Shown: positions 1 through 11,956 of the stretch, in pieces
Layout: every line of letters starts with the position of its first letter
Position numbering within the stretch: the first letter of the stretch is position 1
NCBI RefSeq assembly: GCF_001897285.1
Contig: NZ_MKSM01000111.1
Span: 278 to 64,277, forward strand
Reading direction: 5' to 3'
Length of the DNA stretch: 64,000 nt
From: Nitrobacter sp. 62-23
Lineage (GTDB): Bacteria; Pseudomonadota; Alphaproteobacteria; Rhizobiales; Xanthobacteraceae
Program-made: the position numbers and the translations under genes
The notes under the pieces: model-generated
The model's database searches: none
What the model saw: only the letters and a program-made list of their open reading frames with translations
Told to the model about the DNA's origin: nothing

Positions 1-959
1 GATCCTTGAGAGCAGCGAGATTCGGCTTGCCGTTGAGCGGCGCGGGAGCGCCCTTCCGGCTGGCTATCGCCGCCGCCTCGGCCGCGCTCTTCAGATCCTG
101 CTCCATCTTGGCGATCAAGCCCTGCAGACTGTCGACCTGATGCGACAGTTCGACTGCGCGCGCGCCTTCCGCGGCCATATCCTTTTCGAAGCTGCTTTGC
201 TGCCGCTGCCGTTCGTCCACCAGCGTCGACAACCGGGTTTGTTCGGCCTTGAGCTTGTCGCGATCGGCTGCCATCCGGTCGCGTTCGGCGGCGATGGATT
301 TGCGCAGGCTGACGAGTTCATCGAGATCCGCCACGAGCCTTTCAGCGCGCCCGCGCATCTCCGGCACCACGGAGCCTAGCAATATCGCAGTCCGCAGGGA
401 TTGCAGCGCATCCTCCGGCCGCACCAGCAGAGCCGGCGGCGCGCGGCGGCCGACACGCTGCAGGGCAGCGAGCACTTCCACGATCTCCGAACGCCGCGAA
501 TCGAGCGAACCGCGGATTTCCTGCTCGCGTGCGTCGAGCGGCAGCAGGCGCGCTTCGGCCTCTGTAATCTTGGTTTCGATATCCCGAACCGCGGCGGCAG
601 TCTCGATCAACTGTTGATTGAGCTTGGCGCGGTTCTGGCCGATCGCCGCGATGTCGACCTTCAGCCGCTCCTGGAGTTCGGCGGTGCTCTTCTGCTGTGC
701 CCGCACCGCCTCCAACTCCTGCTCGCGCTGCTTGATATCGTCGGCAGACGGGACGGCGGCGGAGGGCGCGGGCGTTCCCGCTGCCTGCGCCCTCGCAGCG
801 GATAGAGCCGCGGACGAAACGCCGGCGAGCAGACAGGCCGCAAGGACCAGCACGGCAGACGGTTGTCCGTCGCGCGCGGCCACTTGTCTTGAAACGATGC
901 CTCGTGTCACGTGGGTCAATCGCATGTCAGGCAATCGGCGCTCGTCTGCTTGCACCATG
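1..959 (-). CDS. EnvC-like murein hydrolase activator / M23 peptidase, N-terminal part (runs off the window)
   Basis: Open minus-strand frame from ATG at 959 to the window edge, missed by the ORF track. Coiled-coil translation (...ADDIKQREQELEAVRAQQKSTAELQERLKVDIAAIGQNRAKLNQQLIETAAAVRDIETKI...) and synteny rsfS-rlmH-envC. Confidence 0.75.
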
Positions 960-1044
960 TCGATCCAATCAGGCCGGCATATAACGATTCGTCAAACTCG
1001 CCGCCGTCGCCATCTGGCTTGGATAGTTAAATCGTTCGTACCGC

Positions 1045-1527
1045 CTAGCCGCGGTGATAAGGATGGCCGGCCAGGATGGTCGCGGCCCGGTAGATCTGCT
1101 CCAGCAACATCACGCGCACGATCTGATGCGGCCAGGTGACCGCGCCGAACGCAACGCTCAGCTTAACCCTGCGCCGCAATTCGGGCGAAAGTCCGTCCGC
1201 ACCGCCCACAACAAAAACCGTGTTCGCCACCGACTCATCCCGCCAGCGGCCGAGATGAGCCGCAAACGCGGCGCTGTCGATGTTCTTGCCTCTTTCATCC
1301 AGCGCCACCAGAAGCGCTTCCTGCGGGATCAAGGCGAGAATCGAAGCAGCCTCTTCGCGAATGCGTTGTTCGGAATCGCGGGCGCGACTTTCCGGAATTT
1401 CATGGACGTCGAGGCCGCGAAATCCCAGCCTGCGGCCAATGTCATCGAAGCGTCCGCGGTAGCGGTCGGAAAGCTCCCGCTCCGGACCCTGCTTGAGACG
1501 GCCAATGGCAATGACGGCGAGTCGCAT
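1045..1527 (-). CDS. rlmH: 23S rRNA (pseudouridine1915-N3)-methyltransferase RlmH
   Basis: MRLAVIAIGRLKQGPE...FVVGGADGLSPELRRR...LLEQIYRAATILAGHPYHRG is the RlmH (SPOUT) signature. Confidence 0.97.
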   Translation of the reverse strand: MRLAVIAIGRLKQGPERELSDRYRGRFDDIGRRLGFRGLDVHEIPESRARDSEQRIREEAASILALIPQEALLVALDERGKNIDSAAFAAHLGRWRDESVANTVFVVGGADGLSPELRRRVKLSVAFGAVTWPHQIVRVMLLEQIYRAATILAGHPYHRG

Positions 1528-1703
1528 CCGCGCAAGTTACAGCGTTCTCAAGCGCTCCTCGGGTTGCCCCGGGAACGGCGTCGTTGGCGTGACGAAAACG
1601 CGTCACACCAAAATCATCGAAGGTCACTTCCGATACCGTCAGAAGCGGAAAAAGCACTCGCTCATTGAACGGAGCGACCGACCGTTGGCAGAGCGGCGCC
1701 GGC

Positions 1704-2237
1704 TCAGACCGTCTTCGCCGTCGCCGTGTTTTGTACCCACAACCTCTCCAGATTGTAGAATTCGCGAACCTCGGGCCTAAAGACGTGCAGGATCACATCG
1801 CCGGAATCGATGAGCACCCAGTCACAATTGGGCAGGCCCTCGACATGGACCTTCTTGATCCCGGTTTCCTTGAGAGCCTTGGCGACGTTTTCGGCGACCG
1901 CACCGACATGCCGGTTGGAGCGACCGGTCGTAACGACCATGTAGTCTGAAAAAGCCGATTTGCCGCGCAGGTCGATGGTGACCGTATCTTCCGCCTTCAT
2001 ATCATCAAGGCGGGAAAGGATCAGCTTGAGGGTCTCCTCGACGTCGGGTCGCGCCTTTGAGGCGACGGCGTCCGGCGAAGCCTTGTCTGCGTCCGACTTG
2101 ACAGTCTTCGATGCCGCTCTCTTCGAAGACGACCTGGGCGATGAGGACCTGGACGAGGAGGACCTGGGCAATACAGATGCGGTCAGGGACGATTTCCTTT
2201 CGCTGTATCGGACACGCCGAATCCCGGCGGCAGCCAA
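1704..2237 (-). CDS. rsfS: Ribosome silencing factor RsfS
   Basis: LRGKSAFSDYMVVTTGRSNRHVGAVAENV...DWVLIDSGDVILHVFRPEVREFYNLERLW; next to nadD. Confidence 0.95.
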   Translation of the reverse strand: MAAAGIRRVRYSERKSSLTASVLPRSSSSRSSSPRSSSKRAASKTVKSDADKASPDAVASKARPDVEETLKLILSRLDDMKAEDTVTIDLRGKSAFSDYMVVTTGRSNRHVGAVAENVAKALKETGIKKVHVEGLPNCDWVLIDSGDVILHVFRPEVREFYNLERLWVQNTATAKTV

Positions 2238-2269
2238 TAGACTATATTACGCATGTAGGCGGGAGGGTT

Positions 2270-2962
2270 TCAATATTCCAGTGGTGCGGCGGCCTCATGT
2301 TTCCCGGCCACGCTTTTCCATGTTCCATCTCCGTTCCGCAGCCCGGTCGAGGACAAACTCAACTTCATTCCGGTGAGGAAGACCCAGGCGGGCGGGAGAC
2401 GGGTCGCCAGCCGGGTGGCCTCGGCCTCAGGCAGACGCCACCTCGCCAAGGCCTGGCCGGCGGGCGCCGCGAGGGCACGGAAACTCTGCGGCGGGCGGTC
2501 GATCACTGCGATCGGCACCTCAGCGGCGATCCGCTGCCAGTTCTCCCAGCGATGGAACTGCGCCAGATTGTCAGCGCCCATGATCCAGACAAAATGCACA
2601 TTGGCGCACCTGCGCCGCAGATAGGTGATGGTATCGACGGTGTAGCGCGTTCCGATGACAGCTTCGAGACAACTGACATCGATCCGCGGATCCCCGGCCG
2701 TCGCCCGCGCGGCTGCGGCGCGTTCGGCGAGATCGTACAGCGAGCGCCGGTCCTTGAGCGGGTTGCCGGGCGAAACCAGCCACCAGACCCGATCGAGTTT
2801 CAGCCGCTTCAAGGCATACAGGCTGACGGCGCGATGCGCGGCATGAGGCGGATTGAACGAGCCGCCGAACAGACCGATGCGCATGCCGTCGGAATGAAGC
2901 GGGAGGGCGCACGACGAAGCGACTGAACGCAGCCCCAAGTCAGTCTCCGCGCAAGCAGGCAC
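2270..2962 (-). CDS. nadD: Nicotinate-nucleotide adenylyltransferase (true start possibly 2884)
   Basis: [20 protein letters not shown] and [16 protein letters not shown] motifs. Confidence 0.96.
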   Translation of the reverse strand: MPACAETDLGLRSVASSCALPLHSDGMRIGLFGGSFNPPHAAHRAVSLYALKRLKLDRVWWLVSPGNPLKDRRSLYDLAERAAAARATAGDPRIDVSCLEAVIGTRYTVDTITYLRRRCANVHFVWIMGADNLAQFHRWENWQRIAAEVPIAVIDRPPQSFRALAAPAGQALARWRLPEAEATRLATRLPPAWVFLTGMKLSLSSTGLRNGDGTWKSVAGKHEAAAPLEY

Positions 2963-3024
2963 GTGATCCGCCGTAGCGCCTGCGGTTTGGCGAAAGCATC
3001 ATGCGCGCCCAAATGACATTGCGC

Positions 3025-4317
3025 TCACGGCCGGGTCTGTCCGGCGCCGTGAACGCGATATTTGAAACTGGTGAGTTGCTCGGCGCCGACCGGCCCGCGC
3101 GCATGGAATTTGCCGGTCGCGATGCCGATTTCGGCGCCAAAGCCGAATTCGCCGCCGTCGGCGAATTGCGTCGAGGCGTTGTGCAGCACGATCGCCGAAT
3201 CCACTTCGTCAAGAAACCTCGCGGCAATCTTTGAATCGTCGGTCACGATCGCATCGGTATGGTGCGAGCCGTGGCGCTGGATATGATCGATCGCCTCGCC
3301 AACGCCATCGACGACGCGCGCGGCGATGATCGCAGCTTCATATTCGGTATCCCAGTCGTCATCGGTTGCCGGCTTGACCCGCGCATCGACGCCCTGCACG
3401 GCGGCGTCGCCGCGCACCTCGCAGCCCGCATCGATCAGCATTTCGACCAGCGGCTTGAGCGCCTTCGCCGCGCCGGCGCGATCGACCAGCAGCGTCTCGG
3501 CCGCGCCGCAGATGCCGGGACGGCGCATCTTGGCGTTGAGCACGATCGCCTTCGCCATCGCGAGATCAGCTGCGCCATCGACATAGACGTGATTGACGCC
3601 TTCCAGATGCGCGAACACCGGCACGCGCGCCTCGGCCTCGACGCGCGCGACAAGGCTCTTGCCGCCGCGCGGCACGATCACGTCAATGCCGCCGTTCAAC
3701 CCGCCGAGCAGCAAGCCGACCGCGGCGCGGTCGCGCGTCGGCACCAGCGTGATCGCCGCTTCGGGCAGGCCCGCCTCGCGCAAGCCCTGGACCAGACAAT
3801 CATGGATCGCACGGCATGAGCGGAAACTGTCGGAGCCGCCGCGCAGGATCACGGCATTGCCGGATTTCAGGCACAGCACGCCGGCATCGGCGCAGACGTT
3901 GGGGCGGCTCTCGAAGATCACGGCGATGACGCCGAGCGGTACGCGCACGCGCTCGATCGTCATTCCATTGGGGCGCTGCCAGCTTTCGGTGACGCGCCCG
4001 ACCGGATCGTCGATCCCGCGCACCACCTTGACGCCATCGGCCATCGCATCGATGCGCGCCTGCGTCAGCGTCAGACGATCGAGGAACGCGGAAGCAGCGC
4101 CGCCGGCGCGCGCCTCGGTGACGTCCTCGGCATTGGCCTTGAGAATCGCGGCCGCATGGCTACGGATCGCGCGCTCGATCGCATCGAGCGCCTGATTCTT
4201 CTGCGTCGTCGATGCGAGGCCGAGCACGCGCGCGGCGGCGCGCGCCTGCGTTGCAAGCTCGCTCATCAAAGCGGGCAGATCGGCCGAGGCGCCGACCGCC
4301 TTCAGGGAGGCCGTCAT
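3025..4317 (-). CDS. proA: Glutamate-5-semialdehyde dehydrogenase
   Basis: [50 protein letters not shown]; next to nadD. Confidence 0.97.
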   Translation of the reverse strand: MTASLKAVGASADLPALMSELATQARAAARVLGLASTTQKNQALDAIERAIRSHAAAILKANAEDVTEARAGGAASAFLDRLTLTQARIDAMADGVKVVRGIDDPVGRVTESWQRPNGMTIERVRVPLGVIAVIFESRPNVCADAGVLCLKSGNAVILRGGSDSFRSCRAIHDCLVQGLREAGLPEAAITLVPTRDRAAVGLLLGGLNGGIDVIVPRGGKSLVARVEAEARVPVFAHLEGVNHVYVDGAADLAMAKAIVLNAKMRRPGICGAAETLLVDRAGAAKALKPLVEMLIDAGCEVRGDAAVQGVDARVKPATDDDWDTEYEAAIIAARVVDGVGEAIDHIQRHGSHHTDAIVTDDSKIAARFLDEVDSAIVLHNASTQFADGGEFGFGAEIGIATGKFHARGPVGAEQLTSFKYRVHGAGQTRP

Positions 4318-4364
4318 GTCAGGCAGAATTCCTGGCGGTTCAGTTTTTCTCTTATAGTCATGTC

Positions 4365-4531
4365 CTAGTGTGGTGGTTCAGAAGTTCGCTTCGGTGCTCA
4401 ATCAAGTCCGTCAAGCGAACTTCTGAACCTAAACCACACTAGAATCATAAAGTTGCTAGTGTCCCTTTGATTCCGAAGTTCGCATCAGAGGTTGCTGCAA
4501 GGGTATACGAACTTCGGAATTGGGACACTAG
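4365..4531. repeat. Twin-hairpin palindromic repeat, copy A (hairpins 4365-4442 and 4456-4531, each bounded by CTAG)
   Basis: CTAGTGTGGTGGTTCAGAAGTTCGCTT..AAGCGAACTTCTGAACCtaaACCACACTAG, then CTAGTGTCCCtttgATTCCGAAGTTCG..CGAACTTCGGAATtGGGACACTAG. Confidence 0.9.
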
Positions 4532-4550
4532 CACACTTGCGACCGGCCGG

Positions 4551-5279
4551 CTATTGAGCAGCCAACTCAGCCTGGCCGGTCGGTCTTGCACCAGCCGGCG
4601 CGAACGTGCTGAGCGCGAACCATGACCGAAAGGCCGCCACGTCTCGGCGCGCTCCGTCGAGGCGAAGCCGGTCGTCGCGAATGGCGCGGTCGATCGCGAT
4701 GTGGCCGAGCCAGATCTCGGTCAGCAAGCGCAGGCTGGCGGCCACGAACAGGTTCACCTCGAAGCCCGGATCCTTGTAGCAGAGATCGACGGCGTCGCCC
4801 TCGAACACCAGCCAGTAACAGCGCTGGTTGGCCGGCACCCCGGACAGCCGGAACTCGGTGACGTGACGGCGGTCGTGATGGGGAATTCTGGCCGCGACAT
4901 TGCGCCGGACATCCCACATCAAAAGATTCGGATCGAGATTGCCTGCATCCACCAGATCGCGGCGCAGCCAGCGCTGCGCCCACAGTCCCATGCCTTCGAT
5001 GACCGGAAACAATTCCTTGCCCGCGGGCGTCAGATGATATTCGGCGCCGCCGTGCAAGCCGGTGCGGCGCTCGATGATGCCTGCGTGCTGCAATTCCTTC
5101 AGCCGCCGCGCCAGCAGGGCCGACGACATTCGCGGCACACCGCGTTGCAGATCGTTGAAGCGGACACTGCCACACAGGAGTTCGCGGATCACGAGCGGCG
5201 TCCATCGTTCCGCCAGCACCTCGCTGGCAATGGCGACCGGACAGAACTGGCCGTAACTCCGTGCTTCGCGCATGGACAA
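4551..5279 (-). CDS. HxlR-family winged-helix transcriptional regulator
   Basis: YGQFCPVAIASEVLAERWTPLVIRELLCGSVRFNDLQRGVPRMSSALLARRLKELQHAGIIER is typical HxlR. Confidence 0.93.
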   Translation of the reverse strand: MSMREARSYGQFCPVAIASEVLAERWTPLVIRELLCGSVRFNDLQRGVPRMSSALLARRLKELQHAGIIERRTGLHGGAEYHLTPAGKELFPVIEGMGLWAQRWLRRDLVDAGNLDPNLLMWDVRRNVAARIPHHDRRHVTEFRLSGVPANQRCYWLVFEGDAVDLCYKDPGFEVNLFVAASLRLLTEIWLGHIAIDRAIRDDRLRLDGARRDVAAFRSWFALSTFAPAGARPTGQAELAAQ

Positions 5280-5380
5280 ATCTTATCCCCGGGCCTCACG
5301 CCAGGCAACTTCACATATTGAAGTTGAAATTCGACGCCACGGGCGCACGATCCCTCCACGTCCAGCATCAGGAGCCGGTT

Positions 5381-6511
5381 ATGACAGGGTATCTCGACCT
5401 TCAGGCGCTCGTGCAGATCATCGGCCCGCGTTTTGCCGAAGGCGCCGCGGAGCGCGATGCGGGGGATATTTTCGTCGCGGACCACTACGATGTGCTGACG
5501 CAACACAAGGTGTTCTCCGCGCTGGTGCCCAGGGAGTTCGGCGGTGGCGGCGTTGCGTACAGCGCCATGTGCCGTTTCCTGCGCGAGCTTGCACATTACT
5601 GTCCCTCGACGGCGCTTGCGCTGTCGATGCACCAGCATCTCGTCGCCGCGGCTGTCTATAATCACCGCCAGGGCCGGCCGGGGCGGAAGCTTTTGGAACG
5701 GGTCGCAGCGTCCGAACTGGTGCTGATCTCAACGGGCGCCGCCGACTGGATGGAATCAAACGGTCTGGCGCAGCGTGCCAATGGCGGCTTCCGGGTCAAT
5801 GCACGAAAGCCCTTCGGCAGCGGCTCGCCCAAAGGCGGCCTGCTGATGACATCGGCGCCGTTCGAAGATCCTGACGAAGGCTGGCAGGTGCTGCATTTCG
5901 CGGTGCCGTTCGATGCGCCGGGCGTGTCACTTGGCGACGACTGGCAGACGCTCGGCATGCGCGCGACGGGATCGCAGACCATCGTTCTGGAGAACGTGTT
6001 CGTACCGGATGACGCGGTCGCGCTGCGGCGGCCGCGCGGCCATTTTCATCCCGCTTGGAACGTGATCCTGACGGTCGCGATGCCCCTGATCATGTCGGTC
6101 TATGCCGGCATCGCCGAGGCAGCGGCGGCGATCGGCACCGGGCTTGCAAAAAAGCGCATGAACGATCCCACAGTGCCTTATCTTCTGGGCGAACTCGCCA
6201 ACGAACTGACCAAGGTTCAACTCGCGATCGACGATATGGTCCGCCTGACCAACGACTTCGACGTCACGATGGGCCTGGAGGTGACCGGTCCCATGCTGGT
6301 GCGCAAGACCATCGTCGCAGACGGTGTGCTGGCGACCGTGGAGAAGGCGCTGGAAGTGGCCGGCGGCGCCGGCTTCTATCGCAAGGCCGGGCTCGAACGC
6401 CTGCTGCGCGACGCGCACGGCGCGCAATTCCACCCGCTCCCGGCGAAACGGCAGCAGCGGTTCACCGGCCGCGTCGCTCTCGGTCTCGATCCGATCGCGG
6501 ATGCAGCGTAA
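5381..6511 (+). CDS. Acyl-CoA dehydrogenase family protein
   Basis: ACAD-type fold motifs (LVPREFGGGGVAYSAMCRFLRELAHYCPSTALALSMHQH, MRATGSQTIVLENVFVPDD, EVAGGAGFYRKAGLERLLRDAHGAQFHPL). Confidence 0.9.
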   Translation: MTGYLDLQALVQIIGPRFAEGAAERDAGDIFVADHYDVLTQHKVFSALVPREFGGGGVAYSAMCRFLRELAHYCPSTALALSMHQHLVAAAVYNHRQGRPGRKLLERVAASELVLISTGAADWMESNGLAQRANGGFRVNARKPFGSGSPKGGLLMTSAPFEDPDEGWQVLHFAVPFDAPGVSLGDDWQTLGMRATGSQTIVLENVFVPDDAVALRRPRGHFHPAWNVILTVAMPLIMSVYAGIAEAAAAIGTGLAKKRMNDPTVPYLLGELANELTKVQLAIDDMVRLTNDFDVTMGLEVTGPMLVRKTIVADGVLATVEKALEVAGGAGFYRKAGLERLLRDAHGAQFHPLPAKRQQRFTGRVALGLDPIADAA

Positions 6512-6817
6512 GCCACGGCCAGACGTCTTTCGGCTGTTATGAATCAGGCTCGGCGGGACGCGTCCGGGCCATCGATCCTTTCAAATGAAGACAGGCCGCG
6601 CAAGTCGCGCGCGCCAGCCGGGTTCACGGCATCACGCGCCGTCGCATCCGTCCAATTCTTCGTGAAAGCGAAACCCGCCGAGTTCGACGCCGTTTTATAT
6701 TCGTACGGCTGGCTAGCTCAATGCAGGTCGCGCCAGTCCCTCTTGACGCGGCGTGGCGTCCCGCCACCTCAACCCGCCAAGCCCGCATTGCGCGCCATCT
6801 CAAGAAAGGCATTCTCC

Positions 6818-7252
6818 ATGACTAGAGAAATTGTCGCTCATGATCACCCGGCGAACGAGACGTACACTCAGCTTCACTCCACGATTCCAAAGATCGCCGC
6901 AGGCTTCGTCACCTGGTTCGTCCTGATGGCCTGGCTGTTTTTCGACAGGCAGAGCCTCGTCGCACTTCCGCTGGCCTTCATCACCGTTCTGTTTCTGGTG
7001 GCTGGCCTGTGTTTCAGTGCGTCGTTCCTGGTGTGGTACAGACATCAGCCCGACTACGACAGACATCCGAACGAGGTCCCGTTCCGGGATTGGATCTCGG
7101 GAAAATTTGCGGTCTGGGGCAGTCAGCAGAGCGCCGGGCAGGCAGCCACCGAGATATTGTTGCCGATGGCGGCCGCCGCTTTTGGAATCACCGCGATGGG
7201 ACTTATCTACACGATCTCCGGCTCTATGATTGGCTCCAGCATGGTTAGCTGA
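6818..7252 (+). CDS. Hypothetical membrane protein
   Basis: Hydrophobic segments in MTREIVAHDH...FVTWFVLMAWLFF...LPLAFITVLFLVAGLCFSASFLVWY; ATG at 6818 in the frame of ORF 6539-7252. Confidence 0.65.
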   Translation: MTREIVAHDHPANETYTQLHSTIPKIAAGFVTWFVLMAWLFFDRQSLVALPLAFITVLFLVAGLCFSASFLVWYRHQPDYDRHPNEVPFRDWISGKFAVWGSQQSAGQAATEILLPMAAAAFGITAMGLIYTISGSMIGSSMVS

Positions 7253-7347
7253 ACCGTCTTCCACTTAGCCGGAAAATACTCCAGGACTCGTCATGGCCCG
7301 GCATAAAGCCGGGCTTGACGATTCAATCAAACCTGATCCGCTCCCAT

Positions 7348-8487
7348 CTAGCCAGCGTCGCCGCGTTGCCCGCCAACCACGAGATCGTCGCGGTGGATCA
7401 TTTCGGCCCGGCCGCTGATGCCGAGGATCTGCGCCGCATCGGAGGACGAGCGTCCCTTGATCTTCTCGGCGTCGTCGGCGTCGTAGGCAACGAGACCGCG
7501 GCCGATCTCATGCGTATTCGGGCCGCGCACGATGACGGCGTCCCCTCGCGCGAATTGCCCGTCGACCCGGATCACGCCGGCAGGAAGCAGGCTCTTGCCG
7601 GCACGCAGCGCCGCGACCGCGCCGGCATCGATGATCAGCGTCCCTTTCGGCTCCAGCGAACCGGCGATCCAGCGTTTACGCGCCGTGACCGGATTCGCCG
7701 GCGTCAGAAACCAGGTGCAACGGCCGCCGTCCATGACGGCCTGCAGCGGATGATCGATCTTGCCCGAGGCGATCAGCATGTGGATGCCCGAGGTGGTCGC
7801 GATCTTCGCCGCCTCGATCTTGGTCCGCATGCCGCCGCGCGACAATTCGGAGGCGGCGCTCCCCGCCATCGCCTCGATGTCGGCGGTGACGCGCTTCACA
7901 AGCGGAATCAGTTTCGCATCCGGATTGAGATGGGGCGGCGCGTCGTAAAGCCCGTCGATGTCCGACAGCAGAATCAGCAGGTCGGCGCTCGCCATGGAGG
8001 CGACGCGCGCGGCGAGACGGTCGTTGTCGCCGTAGCGGATTTCGTTGGTGGCGACCGTGTCATTCTCGTTGATGACCGGAACAGCGCGCCATTCGAGCAG
8101 TTTCGCGATGGTCGAGCGCGCATTGAGATAGCGGCGGCGTTCTTCCGTGTCCTGCAACGTCACCAGAACCTGCCCGGCGCCGATGCCGTGATCGCCCAGC
8201 ACCTTCGACCAGATCCGCGCCAGCGCGATCTGCCCGACCGCGGCGGCGGCCTGGCTCTCCTCCAGCTTCAACGTGCCGCGCGGCAGCTTGAGCCGGCTGC
8301 GGCCCAGCGCGATCGAGCCCGACGAAACGATCAACACGTCGCGTCCCTCGCCATGAAGACCGGCGATATCAGCGGCCAGCGCCGTCAGCCACGCTGCGCG
8401 GACCTCGCCGGCATCGGAATCGATCAAAAGCGACGAGCCGACCTTGACGACGATGCGGCGAAATCTCTTGAGATGCAGGCTGGACAT
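7348..8487 (-). CDS. proB: Glutamate 5-kinase
   Basis: [17 protein letters not shown]...[15 protein letters not shown]...[24 protein letters not shown]...[14 protein letters not shown]-terminus. Confidence 0.97.
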   Translation of the reverse strand: MSSLHLKRFRRIVVKVGSSLLIDSDAGEVRAAWLTALAADIAGLHGEGRDVLIVSSGSIALGRSRLKLPRGTLKLEESQAAAAVGQIALARIWSKVLGDHGIGAGQVLVTLQDTEERRRYLNARSTIAKLLEWRAVPVINENDTVATNEIRYGDNDRLAARVASMASADLLILLSDIDGLYDAPPHLNPDAKLIPLVKRVTADIEAMAGSAASELSRGGMRTKIEAAKIATTSGIHMLIASGKIDHPLQAVMDGGRCTWFLTPANPVTARKRWIAGSLEPKGTLIIDAGAVAALRAGKSLLPAGVIRVDGQFARGDAVIVRGPNTHEIGRGLVAYDADDAEKIKGRSSSDAAQILGISGRAEMIHRDDLVVGGQRGDAG

Positions 8488-8761
8488 GGTGGTCGGCGAT
8501 CAATCGAGCGAAGGCGCCGCTTTCATCACATGAAAGCGACGCCTTGGAAAGCGGAATGCCGGTCCGGGTCAGTTTCCTTCGAAGCGCCAGTTCGTGACTT
8601 TGCCGGAATGACGGACAACCCGGCCACGGGATCGTCTAAAGCGTTTTTGCGCGAAGCATGTCCTCGGGCTCGACCCGAAAATGGAAACCGGTTCGCGAGA
8701 AGAAAAGGCGTCGAATCAAAATCATAGACCCCGCTTCCGATTCCATGAGAATCGGAAGGCT

Positions 8762-9847
<1,086 letters not shown>

Positions 9848-9959
9848 TTAGGTAAGTTACGCGCGGTCGCGAGGCAACCGCCGCGACGCACCATCAATTC
9901 GTCATGCCGGATTGACCCGGCGCTCAATTGCATCGTTCGTGCCCTAACGGGTTCGGCTG

Positions 9960-10562
9960 TTACCGTTCGCGGCGCGCGGCGCTGCTCCAGTTCTTCAACG
10001 ACGACCAAACGCCTCGCGACAGGCGGAAGCGATCGACCGGCGTCGACGATCCCAGCGCCCTGGAGCGATGCAGTTCGACACCGGTCCACTGGAAGCCGCA
10101 CTTCTCCAGCACGTTACGCGACGCCGGATTGACCACGCGCGCACCGGAGCGCAACTGGTCGACCGCGAACGCCTCGAAGGTGTAATCGATCACCGCGCGC
10201 GCCGCCTCGGTGGCGAAACCCCGGCCCCAGTAGTCGACGCCGACCCAGTAGCCAAGCTCGGGCGCGTCCGGCTCGCTCCAGTCGACGCCAGCCACCCCGA
10301 CGGGAACGTGATTGTGCTCGATCAGAAACACGGTCTCGCTGCTGTCGCCGGCGACGGCGTCGACAAAGCGAACCGCCTCCTCCTGCGTGTAGGGGTGCGG
10401 CAGGCGGCGCGCCATCTCCGCGATCCGGCGATCGTTGGCGAGAGCGGCAATGACCCTGGCGTCGGCCAGCGTCGGTTTGCGCAGGCTCAGCCGCTCGGTC
10501 TCGAGAATGAACGGCCGCGTCTGGCGCAGCGCGAGGGTCGGGGTCGGAATGTCCTGCAGCAT
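9960..10562 (-). CDS. GNAT family N-acetyltransferase
   Basis: RLSLRKPTLADARVIAALAND...LGYWVGVDYWGRGFATEAARAVIDYTF...NPASRNVLEKCGFQ; start placed at ATG 10562. Confidence 0.92.
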   Translation of the reverse strand: MLQDIPTPTLALRQTRPFILETERLSLRKPTLADARVIAALANDRRIAEMARRLPHPYTQEEAVRFVDAVAGDSSETVFLIEHNHVPVGVAGVDWSEPDAPELGYWVGVDYWGRGFATEAARAVIDYTFEAFAVDQLRSGARVVNPASRNVLEKCGFQWTGVELHRSRALGSSTPVDRFRLSRGVWSSLKNWSSAARRER

Positions 10563-10699
10563 GGTCGGCTCCGTGATGCGAACGCAGGTCCATATGCAAA
10601 CGCAAACTAAAAAGGGAGGCCGGTTTCCCGCCTCCCCATCGAAGCCGTTCATGCTCCGCCGGTTCAACAGGGACCGGCGGACGCAATATCATCCACCGT

Positions 10700-10972
10700 C
10701 TACTCGGCCGCGGCTTCCGTCATCGGGACCACCGATACGAACGTGCGGCCGCCGGCCTTCGCACGAAACGCAACGCGACCTTCAACCTTGGCAAACAGCG
10801 TGTGGTCGGTGCCCATGCCAACATTAAGGCCGGGATGCCAGGTGGTGCCGCGCTGGCGGGCGATAATGTTACCGGGAATCACGTGCTCGCCGCCAAACGC
10901 CTTGATGCCAAGGCGCTTGCCGTGCGAATCGCGTCCATTCCGCGAAGAACCGCCTGCCTTTTTGTGAGCCAT
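10700..10972 (-). CDS. rpmA: 50S ribosomal protein L27
   Basis: [48 protein letters not shown]. Confidence 0.99.
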   Translation of the reverse strand: MAHKKAGGSSRNGRDSHGKRLGIKAFGGEHVIPGNIIARQRGTTWHPGLNVGMGTDHTLFAKVEGRVAFRAKAGGRTFVSVVPMTEAAAE

Positions 10973-11057
10973 CGCTCGTCTCCAGTCTCGTCCGTATCTC
11001 TAGATCATTTCCGTGACAGAAGCATTCACTTTTTCTCACGGAGATTTTTAATCGCTC

Positions 11058-11588
11058 TTATTCGTCGCTTTTCGCCTTCTTGGCCGCGGTTTTTTTGGCC
11101 GCCGGCTTCTTGGCGGCCGCCTTCTTCGCCGGCGCCTTCTTCACGGGCGTCTTGGCCGACGTCTTCGAATCGGCCTTCTTCTCCGCGGCCTTGGGCGCCT
11201 CGTCGCCGTCGCTCTCGCCTCCGGCCGGCTCGACGACCTTTTCCTTCTTGGGGCGCGGTCCGATTGTCGGGGCCTTGCCGTCAGCCAAGATCTCGGTGAT
11301 CCGCAGCACCGTGATCTCGTCGCGATAACCGCGCTTGCGTTTCGAATGCTTGCGGCGGCGCTTCTTGAACGCGATCACCTTCGGACCGCGCTTGTGCTGC
11401 AGCACTTCCGCAGCGACCGAAGCGCCGGCCACCGTAGGCGCGCCGAGCACCGGCGTGTCGCCGCCGAGCACCAGAACCTCACCAAGCTGCACGATCGTTC
11501 CGACCTCGCCGGTGATCTTGCCAATCTCGAGCACATCATCCGGAACGACGCGATATTGGCGGCCGCCGGTTTTGATGACTGCGAACAT
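11058..11588 (-). CDS. rplU: 50S ribosomal protein L21 with long Lys/Ala-rich C-terminal extension
   Basis: MFAVIKTGGRQYRVVPDDVLEIGKI...; C-terminal KKAPAKKAAAKKPAAKKTAAKK tail. Confidence 0.97.
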   Translation of the reverse strand: MFAVIKTGGRQYRVVPDDVLEIGKITGEVGTIVQLGEVLVLGGDTPVLGAPTVAGASVAAEVLQHKRGPKVIAFKKRRRKHSKRKRGYRDEITVLRITEILADGKAPTIGPRPKKEKVVEPAGGESDGDEAPKAAEKKADSKTSAKTPVKKAPAKKAAAKKPAAKKTAAKKAKSDE

Positions 11589-11956
11589 CGTTCTATTCCT
11601 TCGTGTTCGATCCCGGCCTCGGACAAGTCCGGGCCGGCTTTTTATCAGTCGCTAGGTCAAGAGCATTTTCGAACGACAAACCGGATGCCGCTTTGCCCAG
11701 AAATGCCCGATGGGTTTTTCACGTAACCGGGGACATGCCCCTGCGGTCACACAAAAACAAGCGGCGCCAAGGGTACCCCTGCGCCGGCTGCGCGACTTAT
11801 AGCCGCCAAAGGCGGGGAGTCAAGGCGCGAGGCGCGGGAAGAGCCGATTATCAGCGATTCGGCGCTCATCCTTCCCGCTTCCGGTTCGATCGCCATGAAA
11901 CAAAAAGGTTCCCTGACCGTTGATCCCCGCCAAAACGACCAGGGAGCGGGGCAACG

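Noticed and set aside
7315-8727. 470-aa plus-strand ORF
   Set aside because: Antisense shadow of proB.
11590-11645. Possible L21 leader hairpin upstream of rplU
   Set aside because: GCCGGCCCGGACTTGTCCGAGGCCGG pairing exists, but I cannot distinguish a leader from a generic GC-rich palindromic repeat.
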